NCBI RefSeq assembly: GCF_040712085.1
Contig: NZ_JBFCVK010000001.1
Span: forward strand, 372,001 to 436,000
Source of the DNA: Aquibaculum sediminis
GTDB lineage: Bacteria > Pseudomonadota > Alphaproteobacteria > Kiloniellales > DSM-21159
Length of the DNA stretch: 64,000 bases
Reading direction: 5' to 3'
Made by a program: the position numbers and the translations under genes. Positions 25,384-33,085 of this stretch are shown here, one piece after another. Under the pieces are notes generated by a model that was not told the DNA's origin, ran no database searches, and was given only the letters and a program-made list of their open reading frames with translations. The number at the start of each line of letters is the position of its first letter. Position 1 is the stretch's first letter.

Positions 25384-25836
25384 CTATTCAAAGGCTGAGT
25401 AGATCACGCGGTCCCCCTTGGCGATGCCAAGCCGCTCGACAGTGCCGCCCGGAACCTCCAGCACGGCGCGCGCCGGGCGTCCCGAGGTGATGGCGCGTTC
25501 GGACAGCGGCGTGGTGCGCTCCGCAATGCGCACGATGCGTCCACGCCGATCTATGAACAGCATGTCCAGCGGAATGAGAGTGTTGCGCATCCACATGCTG
25601 AGCACCTGATCACGCCGGTGCAGAAAGAGCATCCCCCAGTCCTCGGCCAGGGACTCGCGGTGCATCAGTCCCTGGGCCCGTTGCTCGGGCGTGACGGCCA
25701 ACTCGATGTTGAAGACATGGCGGTTGCCGTCACTGGTCTCGATCTCCAGGCGATCCACCTCCCACTCCACCGCGCTCGCCGAGAAAGGCAGGGCGAAGCA
25801 TAGCAGTAGCAGAACGGTGCCCAGGCGCAGCATCAC
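25384..25836 (-). CDS. Exported DUF192 family protein
   Basis: This 150-residue protein has a signal peptide (LRLGTVLLLLCFALPFSASA) and a compact DUF192 domain. The signature is QRAQGLMHRESLAEDWGMLF followed by MWMRNTLIPLDMLFID. The function is unknown, although a periplasmic location is clear. Its start overlaps the stop of the gamma carbonic anhydrase gene by 4 nt, so both are in one transcript. Confidence 0.88.
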   Translation of the reverse strand: MMLRLGTVLLLLCFALPFSASAVEWEVDRLEIETSDGNRHVFNIELAVTPEQRAQGLMHRESLAEDWGMLFLHRRDQVLSMWMRNTLIPLDMLFIDRRGRIVRIAERTTPLSERAITSGRPARAVLEVPGGTVERLGIAKGDRVIYSAFE

Positions 25837-26384
25837 GCCTGCTCCGCGCGATAGGCTGCCCCCAGTTCGACGTAGCTCTGGCCGATGTGGGCAAAGACCT
25901 CCATGTCCTCAGGCTTGAGTTCCCGCAACCGCTTGGCGGGATTGCCACCCCAGAGTTCACCCTTCGCCACCCGCTTGCGCGGCGTGACCAGCGCGCCCGC
26001 AGCGACCATGGCGCCACCTTCCACCACGGCCAGGTCCATCACGACAGAGCGCATGCCGATGAAAGCGCCGCTTTCAATGGTGCAGGCATGCAGCAAAGCA
26101 AGGTGCCCCACCGTCACATCGTCGCCAATGAAACAGGGCATGCCGCCCCCGGTCTCGCGATAATCGCCCTTGGGGTCGTGGTTGACGTGAACGATGGTGC
26201 CGTCCTGGATGTTGGTGTTCTTGCCGATGCGAATCCAGTTGCCGTCTCCGCGCAGCACGCAGCCGTACCAGACGGAGCTGCCGGCTCCGATCTCAACGTC
26301 GCCGATGATCACTGCATTCTCGGCGATGAACGCATCGGGATGAATCTTCGGGGTGACGCCACGATGGGCCCGGATGATAGCCAT
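25833..26384 (-). CDS. Gamma-class carbonic anhydrase-like hexapeptide-repeat protein
   Basis: This 183-residue protein forms a left-handed beta-helix of hexapeptide repeats (IIGDVEIGAGSSVWYGCVLRGD and onward) and belongs to the YrdA/CaiE/gamma-carbonic anhydrase group. Three likely zinc-binding His residues are visible, one in VHVNHD and two in GHLALLHAC. Whether it hydrates CO2 cannot be told, since many family members lack the catalytic Glu. The ATG at 26384 begins the conserved MAIIRAHRGVTPKIHPDAF. It is upstream of and overlapping the DUF192 gene. Confidence 0.88.
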   Translation of the reverse strand: MAIIRAHRGVTPKIHPDAFIAENAVIIGDVEIGAGSSVWYGCVLRGDGNWIRIGKNTNIQDGTIVHVNHDPKGDYRETGGGMPCFIGDDVTVGHLALLHACTIESGAFIGMRSVVMDLAVVEGGAMVAAGALVTPRKRVAKGELWGGNPAKRLRELKPEDMEVFAHIGQSYVELGAAYRAEQA

Positions 26385-26540
26385 GGATCTGAATCTTTCC
26401 TTGCTCAGGCAGCGGCCGGGCGAGGCCCAGCGGGTTGCCGCGAGGTTTACCACAGCATCCCGGCAAGGCACAGGTTGCTACTTCAGATCAGTGCCGGGGA
26501 GTCGGGCTTTGCAGCGCAGTACCCGGAATCAGAGGGCCCG

Positions 26541-26572
26541 GAATCAAAACGACCCCCGGTTGGGGGGGTCGT
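26541..26572 (-). terminator. Intrinsic terminator on the minus strand
   Basis: ACGACCCCC (26549-26557) and GGGGGTCGT (26564-26572) form a 9-bp GC-rich stem with a 6-nt loop. On the minus strand it is followed by TTTTGATT. No protein gene ends just before it, which is why a small RNA is proposed immediately upstream. Confidence 0.65.
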
Positions 26573-26675
26573 AGAGCCATTCGGCCCGTTGTTTGTCTCC
26601 AGGGCGCGAGCCTTCCCACAGACTTGGGATAACCCAGCGATCGCTTTTTTGCCACAGCTCGATGCGGAACGCAAG
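26541..26675 (-). ncRNA. Candidate small RNA of unknown type
   Basis: This is a roughly 130-nt minus-strand segment without an open frame. It ends at a good intrinsic terminator (26541-26572) and lies downstream of a separate terminator at 26702-26739. Just before it on the minus strand is a possible promoter: TATTAA near 26686-26681, with TTATCA 18 nt upstream. The interior can fold into short hairpins (TGGGTTATCCCA, TCCCAAGTCTGTGGGA). I do not recognise 6S, SRP, tmRNA or RNase P RNA. The call is inference from terminator and promoter placement only. Confidence 0.25.
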
Positions 26676-26701
26676 ATTTAATACGTAAGGCGCGCCGATA
26701 G

Positions 26702-26739
26702 TGATAAAAAATTGCCCCCGGCGCCGGGCGTCGGGGGCA
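26702..26739 (-). terminator. Strong intrinsic terminator after the 31-residue microprotein gene
   Basis: Read on the minus strand, TGCCCCCG...CGGGGGCA forms an 8-bp stem (26739-26713) with a GC-rich loop that can pair further, followed by AATTTTTTATCAC. This is a canonical Rho-independent terminator about 60 nt after the stop codon at 26801. Confidence 0.85.
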
Positions 26740-26759
26740 GGTACGGGAAAGCGGGACTC

Positions 26760-26787
26760 GACCGGATCGCATTATGCGATCTGGGTC
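26760..26787. repeat. Short degenerate copy of the CCGGATCGC palindromic repeat
   Basis: GACCGGATCGCAT-T-ATGCGATCTGGGTC is a hairpin whose outer arms match the GACCGGATCGC end of the larger copies, while the inner GATCTGAACC part is missing. It lies in the 3' untranslated region of the microprotein gene. Confidence 0.45.
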
Positions 26788-26800
26788 GGTGAAGCTTGCT

Positions 26801-26896
26801 TCACTCCTTGGACCGACCGGCAAAGGCCAGAGCCAGGGCAAAGGCCGCAAAGGCGCCGATAACGGTAGCCAGATAGATTGATTCTGCAGAAGTCAT
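26801..26896 (-). CDS. 31-residue single-helix membrane microprotein under an FNR box
   Basis: The minus strand encodes a 31-residue peptide starting MTSAESIYLATVIGAFAAFA and ending AGRSKE. Residues about 7-26 form one hydrophobic helix with short polar ends. AAGGAGG lies 5 nt before the ATG, an excellent ribosome-binding site. An intrinsic terminator follows the stop at about 60 nt, and a perfect FNR-type site lies 57 nt upstream. Together these make a real gene likely, although it is too short for most gene finders. I do not recognise a named family. By size and regulation it could be a small accessory subunit of a membrane complex used at low oxygen, but that is inference. Confidence 0.75.
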   Translation of the reverse strand: MTSAESIYLATVIGAFAAFALALAFAGRSKE

Positions 26897-26952
26897 CGAA
26901 ACCTCCTTGGCTCAGCAACAGCTTCAGTAAGCCAGGAGCGCCGGACGGCGCC

Positions 26953-26966
26953 TTGATGTAAATCAA
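26953..26966. promoter_or_regulatory. FNR/Anr/FixK-type box (anaerobox)
   Basis: TTGATGTAAATCAA is a perfect TTGAT-N4-ATCAA palindrome. Its centre is about 63 nt from the start codon of the minus-strand microprotein gene. A class II arrangement (centre near -41.5) would place the transcript start near 26918. The divergent small gene at 27119 could in principle also be affected. Confidence 0.75.
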
Positions 26967-27032
26967 GCCCATCACGCTGTTACAATCTTTGAAGCACGAC
27001 CCCACTCTTTCCCGCGGCCGTTACGCTTTTGC

Positions 27033-27061
27033 TTCGCCCGCAGAGCCATCTGAGTTATAAT
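27033..27061 (+). promoter_or_regulatory. Candidate sigma70-type promoter for the 52-residue protein
   Basis: A perfect -10 hexamer TATAAT (27056-27061) is preceded at 17-nt spacing by a weak -35 TTCGCC (27033-27038). It lies about 55 nt before the ATG at 27119. Confidence 0.4.
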
Positions 27062-27118
27062 TGCCGCGTCATCCATCAGAGGGGTGACGCAACAATGAGG
27101 TCATCCGGGAGGAAAGCG

Positions 27119-27277
27119 ATGACGGTGCACAACACACCCTCGAACCCGGTTCCCCGTACCTCGGCTCGTGGTTCGGCGCTGCAGCGGCGCCTTGTCATGA
27201 ACATTGGCCTTTTGACCGGCGTGGCCTTGATTGGCTCCCTGGCGGCCGCCCTCTGGGTGCGCATGGTGCTGTTCTAG
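27119..27277 (+). CDS. Small single-helix membrane protein of unknown function
   Basis: This 52-residue protein has a polar basic N-terminus (NPVPRTSARGSALQRR). One hydrophobic helix (about residues 27-46, NIGLLTGVALIGSLAAALWV) follows, ending RMVLF. The ATG at 27119 is preceded by GGGAGGAAAGCG, a strong ribosome-binding site. An in-frame ATG 24 nt upstream is less well placed. It is divergent from the FNR-box microprotein and convergent with trmJ. No family is recognised. Confidence 0.65.
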   Translation: MTVHNTPSNPVPRTSARGSALQRRLVMNIGLLTGVALIGSLAAALWVRMVLF

Positions 27278-27296
27278 CAGCACTTCCCTTTCCGCC

Positions 27297-28115
27297 TCAG
27301 GCCGGCGGCTGACTGCCGTCGCCTTCTGACGCCTCAGGTCGGGGCGCACGCTTCAGTTTTGCGCCCAACAGCGCTGAAAGCACGCCGTGCAGCGTGCGCA
27401 CTTCCTGTTCCGTTGGCGTGGCGCGATCGATCAGCGTGCGCAGATTTCGGCGCATGCCCGGCGCCTTTTCCGGCGGATGAAAGAAGCCCACCTGCTCCAG
27501 CGTGGCTTCCAAGCGCTCGAAGAAGCCGATCAGCTCCTGCTTCTCCGCCGGACGCCCACCGCCCAGGTGCAGGCTGCGCGCCGGCGTTTCATCGTCCGCC
27601 TGATACCACTCGTAGGCCAGCAGCAGCACCGCCTGTGCCAGGTTGAGCGAGGAGAAGCCCGGGTTGAGCGGGACGTTCACGATGACATCGCCCAGGGCCA
27701 CATCGTCGTTGGACAGGCCGGTGCGTTCGGGGCCGAAGAGCAGTCCGACGCGCTCTCCTGCCGTCTCCAGGGTGCGAATCTCGCGAGCCGCCTGCCGCGG
27801 CGTGACGATGGCTTTGACCTGTTCGCGGTTGCGGGCCGTGGTGATATAGAGCCGGTGTAGATCGGCCACGGCGGCTTGCGTGGTCTCATAGACCCTTACA
27901 CCTTCGAGCACGCTGAGCGCACCCGCTGCGGCCCGCTCCGCCGTCTGATTGGGCCAACCATCGCGAGGCTGGACCAGGCGCAGGTCGCTGAGACCGCAGT
28001 TCAGCATCGCGCGCGCCACCATCCCGATGTTCTCGCCCAGCTGCGGGGCAACCAGGATGACCGCCGGCCCCGGGATCGCAGCCGGCCTCACGACCGTTCG
28101 ATTCGTGCCCGCCAT
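27297..28115 (-). CDS. trmJ: tRNA 2'-O-methyltransferase TrmJ-like (SPOUT family)
   Basis: TrmJ methylates the ribose of position 32 in several tRNAs. The 272-residue protein has the SPOUT knot motifs: VILVAPQLGENIGMVARAM at the start, LLFGPERTGLSNDD, and VNVPLNPGFSSLNLAQAVLLLAYE. The C-terminal helical extension is typical of TrmJ. It is 3 nt downstream of cimA on the same strand, so the two are probably co-transcribed. The exact target position is inferred from the family. Confidence 0.9.
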   Translation of the reverse strand: MAGTNRTVVRPAAIPGPAVILVAPQLGENIGMVARAMLNCGLSDLRLVQPRDGWPNQTAERAAAGALSVLEGVRVYETTQAAVADLHRLYITTARNREQVKAIVTPRQAAREIRTLETAGERVGLLFGPERTGLSNDDVALGDVIVNVPLNPGFSSLNLAQAVLLLAYEWYQADDETPARSLHLGGGRPAEKQELIGFFERLEATLEQVGFFHPPEKAPGMRRNLRTLIDRATPTEQEVRTLHGVLSALLGAKLKRAPRPEASEGDGSQPPA

Positions 28116-28118
28116 GAT

Positions 28119-29720
28119 TCAGCCCTTCGGTGGCTCAACGCCGGCGTTATGCAGCTTCCAGCTCAGCGCATCGTAGAGGGCGTTGAAGGAGGCATCGATG
28201 ATGTTGGGCGACACGCCGACCGTGGTCCAGCGTTCCCGATCGACGCCGCTTTCGATCATCACCCGCGTGACCGCCTCGGTGCCATCCTGGGGCGTCAGAA
28301 TGCGCACCTTGTAGTCCAGCAGGCGCACCCGTTCGAGCACCGGGTAGCGTGGGATCAAGGCCTTGCGCACCGCCTTGTCCAGCGCATCCACCGGCCCGTT
28401 GCCATTGGCCACGGTCATCAGCTGTTCCGAGCCAATCGTCAGCGTCACCGTGGCTTCCGATTCGGTGATCAACTCGCCGCGCGCATTGCGGCGCCGGTCG
28501 TCCATCACCCGGAAGCGGTTGAGCGAGAAGTAGTCCGGCACCTGATCCAGCAGCCGCCGCGCCATCAACTCGAAGGACGCCTCGGCCCCATCGTAGGCAT
28601 AGCCCTCGTACTCGCGGCGCTTCACCTCCTCGATCAGGCGCCCGACCTTGGGATCCTTGGGGTCGACTTCCACCCCCACCTCCTGCAGCCGGGCCAGGAC
28701 GTTGGCGCGCCCTGCCTGGTCCGACACCACAACATGCCGGCGATTGCCCACCGTTTCCGGTGGCACATGCTCATAGGTGCGCGGGTCCTTGGCGACGGCC
28801 GAGACATGCAACCCACCTTTGTGAGCGAAGGCGCTTTCGCCGACATAGGGCGCGCCGCGCGTCGGTGTGCGATTCAAACGCTCATCCAACAGGCGCGAAG
28901 TAGGCGTCAACAGTCGCAGCCGCTCGGCATCGATTCCGCAGTCCCAGGTGGTCTTCAGGGCCAGCGAACCGACCAGGGAAATCAGATTGGCGTTGCCGCA
29001 ACGCTCGCCCAGGCCATTCAGGGTGCCCTGGATCTGGCGTGCGCCGGCAGCGACCGCGGCAAGCGAATTGGCAACGGCGTTGCCCGTGTCATCATGCGCA
29101 TGAATGCCCAGGCGTGCCTCGGGCAGGGCCTCGCGCACTTCGGCCACGATGGCGCGAACCTCATCCGGGAGGGTGCCGCCGTTGGTGTCGCAGAGGACCA
29201 GCCAGGCGGCACCGGCATCCGCCGCCGCTTGCAAGCAAGCCAGGGCGAAGGGCTTGTTGGCCTTGAAGCCGTCGAAGAAGTGCTCGGCATCGAACATCAC
29301 CTCGCGCTTGCTGCGCCCGAGCTGGGCGATGGAGTCACCGATCATGGCGAGATTCTCCTCGTGGGAGATCTCCAGCGCCAGGTCGACATGAAAGTCCCAG
29401 GTCTTGCCGACGATACAGGCCACCGGCGCCTTGGCATTGACCAGCCCGGACAGGCCGGGATCGTTCTCCGCCGAACGCCCCGGCCGACGGGTCATGCCAA
29501 AGGCCACGAGACTGGCCTCCTTCAAATCGGGAGGCTCGGCAAAGAAGGCGTCGTCCGTGGGATTGGCGCCGGGCCAGCCACCTTCAATGTAGCTCACCCC
29601 CAAGCGATCCAAGGCCTCGGCAATGGCCGTCTTGTCGGAGACAGTAAAGTCGACCCCTTGAGTTTGGGCGCCATCGCGCAGGGTTGAATCGAAGAGGTGA
29701 ATGCGGCGGTCATCGCTCAT
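28119..29720 (-). CDS. cimA: (R)-citramalate synthase
   Basis: CimA condenses acetyl-CoA with pyruvate to citramalate, opening a threonine-independent route to 2-oxobutyrate and isoleucine. The 533-residue protein has the DRE-TIM metallolyase signature (FDSTLRDGAQTQGVDF), the HxH metal site (LGIHAHDDTGNAVANSL), GTLNGLGERCGNANL, and the C-terminal LeuA regulatory domain for feedback control. The ATG at 29720 starts the conserved MSDDRRIHLFDSTLRDG; upstream residues are unrelated. Length and domain layout favour CimA over 2-isopropylmalate synthase. The 223-bp gap upstream to the transporter gene holds no feature I can support beyond the divergent promoters. Confidence 0.93.
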   Translation of the reverse strand: MSDDRRIHLFDSTLRDGAQTQGVDFTVSDKTAIAEALDRLGVSYIEGGWPGANPTDDAFFAEPPDLKEASLVAFGMTRRPGRSAENDPGLSGLVNAKAPVACIVGKTWDFHVDLALEISHEENLAMIGDSIAQLGRSKREVMFDAEHFFDGFKANKPFALACLQAAADAGAAWLVLCDTNGGTLPDEVRAIVAEVREALPEARLGIHAHDDTGNAVANSLAAVAAGARQIQGTLNGLGERCGNANLISLVGSLALKTTWDCGIDAERLRLLTPTSRLLDERLNRTPTRGAPYVGESAFAHKGGLHVSAVAKDPRTYEHVPPETVGNRRHVVVSDQAGRANVLARLQEVGVEVDPKDPKVGRLIEEVKRREYEGYAYDGAEASFELMARRLLDQVPDYFSLNRFRVMDDRRRNARGELITESEATVTLTIGSEQLMTVANGNGPVDALDKAVRKALIPRYPVLERVRLLDYKVRILTPQDGTEAVTRVMIESGVDRERWTTVGVSPNIIDASFNALYDALSWKLHNAGVEPPKG

Positions 29721-29943
29721 CGGGGCAGAGGCTTTCAGGCGTATTGTTGCAGAAAACCCATAGGGCATAGGCTCAGGGCAGCGTCAACCGCCAGCCAGCG
29801 CAGCCATCCGCACAACTTGCATGCCCTTGAGCCCGGCCATAAGCTTTGCCGGCAATTGGTTATTGCTCGAGCCTCCCCTGCTGGGTCACGTGTGACACGG
29901 CCTTCATCCTTCCGCTTCTCCACCCCTCCCCTGAGGCCGATCC

Positions 29944-30873
29944 GTGACCCGTCCAAGTGAGACTCGTCCGCACCGCCCCCTGTCGATACAGGGTCCACTG
30001 TTTCTCGCTGCGGCGGTCCTGCTTTGGGGCACGGCGGGGGTTGCTTCAAAAGCGGTCAACGGCATCGAGCCAGTAAGCCCGGTATCGATTGTCTTCTATC
30101 GCCTGCTGTTCTGCCTGCCCCTGCTGCTCGTCTATGGCTGGACGCGCTATGGTGCGCGCCTCTTGGCTGTCCGCCGTGAGCATTGGCTGGCTGTCTTCGT
30201 CCTGGCTTTGACCACCGCATGCTATCAGGTCTTCTATTTTGCCGCGGTGCAGGAGGCCGGGGTCACTCTGGCCACCTTCGTCTCGCTGGGCGGCGCCCCT
30301 TTTCTCGTCGCTCTGCTGGCCGCGCTTGTGCTCAAGGAACGCCCGAGCCGGGGCGTGTTGATCGCGCTCCTCCTGGCTGTACCAGGAGCCTTGTTGCTCG
30401 TGGGCCTGCCCGGCCAGGAACTGGCCGATGGCGATCCGCTCCTGGGGACCCTGCTCGCCAGCTGTGCTGCCTTCAGCTATGCCGCTTTCGCGCTGCAGAG
30501 CCGGGTGGTGGCCAACTCCTATGACCCCGTCCAGCTTGTTCTGCTGGCCTTTGGCGGCGCGCTCATTCTGGTGCTGCCGCTCGCCTTGCATCAGGGGTTG
30601 GCCGTGCCATCGAGTCCGGCTGCCTGGGGCCTGCTGATCTATATCGGCTTGCTGCCCACTGCCGCTGCCTACCTGCTCTTCTTTGCGGGACTTCGGGAAG
30701 CCAGCGCCACGCTTGCCGGATTGCTGACGGTGCTGGAGCCTCTGGCTGCCGCAGTGCTGGCTTGGTTGCTGTTCAGCGAACGCCTGGGCCCGGGCGGTCT
30801 GGTGGGCGCCGGGCTCATCCTGCTTGCCCTGGTGATCTCATCGCTGGGTGGACGGCGGTCCCGGACTGCATAA
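29944..30873 (+). CDS. EamA/DMT family transporter (RhaT-like permease)
   Basis: This 309-residue inner-membrane protein has ten hydrophobic segments in two EamA halves (about residues 20-150 and 160-300). Typical family segments are LLWGTAGVASKAV and SLGGAPFLVALLAALVLKERPS in the first half, and LTVLEPLAAAVLAWLLFSERL in the second. Such proteins export metabolites or amino acids; the substrate is unknown. The start is a GTG at 29944 preceded by CTGAGGCCGATCC. It is followed after about 40 nt by queA, which may share the transcript. Confidence 0.88.
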   Translation: MTRPSETRPHRPLSIQGPLFLAAAVLLWGTAGVASKAVNGIEPVSPVSIVFYRLLFCLPLLLVYGWTRYGARLLAVRREHWLAVFVLALTTACYQVFYFAAVQEAGVTLATFVSLGGAPFLVALLAALVLKERPSRGVLIALLLAVPGALLLVGLPGQELADGDPLLGTLLASCAAFSYAAFALQSRVVANSYDPVQLVLLAFGGALILVLPLALHQGLAVPSSPAAWGLLIYIGLLPTAAAYLLFFAGLREASATLAGLLTVLEPLAAAVLAWLLFSERLGPGGLVGAGLILLALVISSLGGRRSRTA

Positions 30874-30914
30874 GCGCTTTCAGCGCCCTGGTCGCGGTGC
30901 TAACCAATGCCGCC

Positions 30915-31952
30915 ATGAGGCTCTCCGACTTCGATTTCCATCTCCCGCGCGGAGCGATCGCGCAGCGGCCGGTGACACCGCGCGATGCGGCCCGGATGCT
31001 TCATCTGCCCGTGCAAGGCGCACCACAGGATCTGGGCGTGCGCGACCTGCCCCGGCTGCTGCGTCCGGGCGATGTCGCCGTCTTCAATGATACCCGGGTG
31101 ATCCCGGCGCGCCTGCGCGGCAAGCGCGGCACGGCGTCGGTCGAGGTGACGTTGCACAAGCGTGAGACGGCCGAGCGCTGGCGTGCCTTTGCCCGGCCGG
31201 CCCGCAAGCTGCAACACGGCAACCGCATCGACTTTGCTGAAGATTTCTCGGCAGAGGTTGTCGAGCGCGGAGAGGGTGGCGACGTGCTCCTGCAGTTCGA
31301 TCGGGGCGGCGCTGCCTTGATGGAAGCGCTGGATCGGCATGGGGAGCTGCCACTTCCCCCCTACATTCAACGTGCCGGCGGCGCCGATACCCTGGACCAG
31401 GAAACCTATCAAACCGTCTATGCCCGCATCGCCGGCGCGGTGGCGGCGCCGACCGCCGGGCTGCACTTCACACCGGAACTGCTGGAGGCGCTCGACGAGC
31501 GCGGCGTCCAGCGCGTCAACGCAACCCTTCATGTGGGCGCCGGCACCTTCCTGCCGGTCAAGGACGAGGATGTGAGCCAGCATCGCATGCATGCCGAATG
31601 GGGCAGCCTCTCGGCTGAGGCAGCTGCGAAGATCGAAGCTGCCAAAACCGCTGGCGGACGCGTTGTGGCCATCGGCACCACGGCGCTGCGCCTGCTGGAA
31701 ACCGCCGCCGACGACAGCGGGCACATTGGTGCCTTTGAAGGGGAGACCGACATCTTCATTCTGCCGGGATACCGCTTCAAGCTGGTGGACCTGCTGATGA
31801 CGAACTTCCACCTGCCGAAATCGACGCTCTTCATGCTGGTCTGCGCCTTCGCCGGTCAGGAGCGCATGCGCGCCGCTTACGAGCACGCGGTGTCCCAGGG
31901 ATATCGCTTCTTCTCCTTCGGCGATGCCTCACTGCTGGAGCGGCACGCGTGA
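30915..31952 (+). CDS. queA: S-adenosylmethionine:tRNA ribosyltransferase-isomerase
   Basis: QueA transfers and isomerises the ribose of SAM onto preQ1 in tRNA, making epoxyqueuosine. The 345-residue protein has the family segments MRLSDFDFHLPRGAIAQRP, FNDTRVIPARLRGKR, LPPYIQRAG, VAAPTAGLHFTPELL and LLMTNFHLPKSTLFMLV. The ATG at 30915 starts the conserved N-terminus. Its stop overlaps the GTG start of tgt by 4 nt, giving queA-tgt-queG in one transcript. Confidence 0.96.
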   Translation: MRLSDFDFHLPRGAIAQRPVTPRDAARMLHLPVQGAPQDLGVRDLPRLLRPGDVAVFNDTRVIPARLRGKRGTASVEVTLHKRETAERWRAFARPARKLQHGNRIDFAEDFSAEVVERGEGGDVLLQFDRGGAALMEALDRHGELPLPPYIQRAGGADTLDQETYQTVYARIAGAVAAPTAGLHFTPELLEALDERGVQRVNATLHVGAGTFLPVKDEDVSQHRMHAEWGSLSAEAAAKIEAAKTAGGRVVAIGTTALRLLETAADDSGHIGAFEGETDIFILPGYRFKLVDLLMTNFHLPKSTLFMLVCAFAGQERMRAAYEHAVSQGYRFFSFGDASLLERHA

Positions 31953-33079
31953 GCCTGGATTTCGAGCTTCTGGGCCAGGACGGCACGGCGCGGCGCGGTC
32001 GGCTGCACACGGCCCACGGCACCGTCGACACCCCCGCCTTCATGCCCGTCGGGACCGTGGGGACGGTGAAGGGCCTGATGCCCGAGCAGGTCGCAGCGAG
32101 CGGTGCGCAGATCCTGCTGGGCAACACCTACCACCTGATGCTGCGCCCGGGCGCAGAGCGGGTGGCGCGGCTGGGCGGCCTGCATCGCTTCATGGGCTGG
32201 GATCGGCCCATCCTGACCGACAGTGGCGGCTTTCAGGTCATGAGCCTGGCCAAGCTGCGCAGCATCGACGAGCGCGGTGTGGTCTTCAAATCCCACCTGG
32301 ACGGCAGCACGCACGAACTGACGCCCGAGCGGTCGGTCGAGATCCAGGACCTGCTGGACTCCAACATCACGATGCAACTCGACGAGTGTATCGGCTACCC
32401 CGCAGCCGAAGGCGAGGCCGAGCGGGCCATGCAGTTGTCGCTGCGCTGGGCTGAGCGCTGCCGTCAGGCCTTCCGCGACCGCGCCGGCTATGGCCTCTTC
32501 GGCATCGTGCAGGGCAGCGTCGATGAAACGTTGCGGCAGCAATCGGCCGAGGGCCTGACCGGGATCGGCTTCGACGGTTACGCCATCGGCGGTCTTGCCG
32601 TCGGCGAGCCGCAGGCGACCATGCTGAAGGTGCTGAACTTCACCCTGCCCGCCCTGCCGTCCGACAAGCCACGTTATCTCATGGGTGTGGGCACGCCGGA
32701 CGATCTGGTGAAAGCGGTGCTCGAGGGCGTCGACATGTTCGACTGCGTCATGCCCACACGCAGCGGCCGGACGGCTCGCGGCTACACCCGCCGGGGCGTG
32801 ATCAACCTCCGCAACGCCCGCCACCGAGACGATCCGCGCCCTATTGATCCGGGCTGCCCCTGCCCGGCCTGCGGAAGCTGGTCGCGCGCCTACATTCACC
32901 ATCTCTTCCGCGCCGAGGAAATGCTGGGCCCGATCCTGCTGACGCTGCATAATCTCTATTACTATCAAGAAGTGATGGCCGGCTTGCGCCAGGCCATCGA
33001 GATGGGTGGGGTGCAGGAATTCGCGGCCCGCTTCTTCGAGGAACAGGCGCAGGGCGACATCCCGCCTCACGAAAGCTGA
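31949..33079 (+). CDS. tgt: tRNA-guanine transglycosylase
   Basis: Tgt exchanges guanine 34 for preQ1 in tRNAs with GUN anticodons, the entry step of queuosine modification. The 376-residue TIM-barrel enzyme shows GTVGTVKGLMPEQV, LGNTYHLMLRPG, LTDSGGFQVMSL with a catalytic Asp, GIVQGS, GIGFDGYAIGGLAVGE and PTRSGRTARGYT. The C-terminal zinc site is CPCPAC with the following His. The start is GTG at 31949 within the queA overlap. Confidence 0.97.
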   Translation: MSLDFELLGQDGTARRGRLHTAHGTVDTPAFMPVGTVGTVKGLMPEQVAASGAQILLGNTYHLMLRPGAERVARLGGLHRFMGWDRPILTDSGGFQVMSLAKLRSIDERGVVFKSHLDGSTHELTPERSVEIQDLLDSNITMQLDECIGYPAAEGEAERAMQLSLRWAERCRQAFRDRAGYGLFGIVQGSVDETLRQQSAEGLTGIGFDGYAIGGLAVGEPQATMLKVLNFTLPALPSDKPRYLMGVGTPDDLVKAVLEGVDMFDCVMPTRSGRTARGYTRRGVINLRNARHRDDPRPIDPGCPCPACGSWSRAYIHHLFRAEEMLGPILLTLHNLYYYQEVMAGLRQAIEMGGVQEFAARFFEEQAQGDIPPHES

Positions 33080-33085
33080 AGCGCC

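Noticed and set aside
27876..29687. Plus-strand open frame opposite cimA (603 codons)
   Set aside because: Antisense to citramalate synthase; no recognisable motif.
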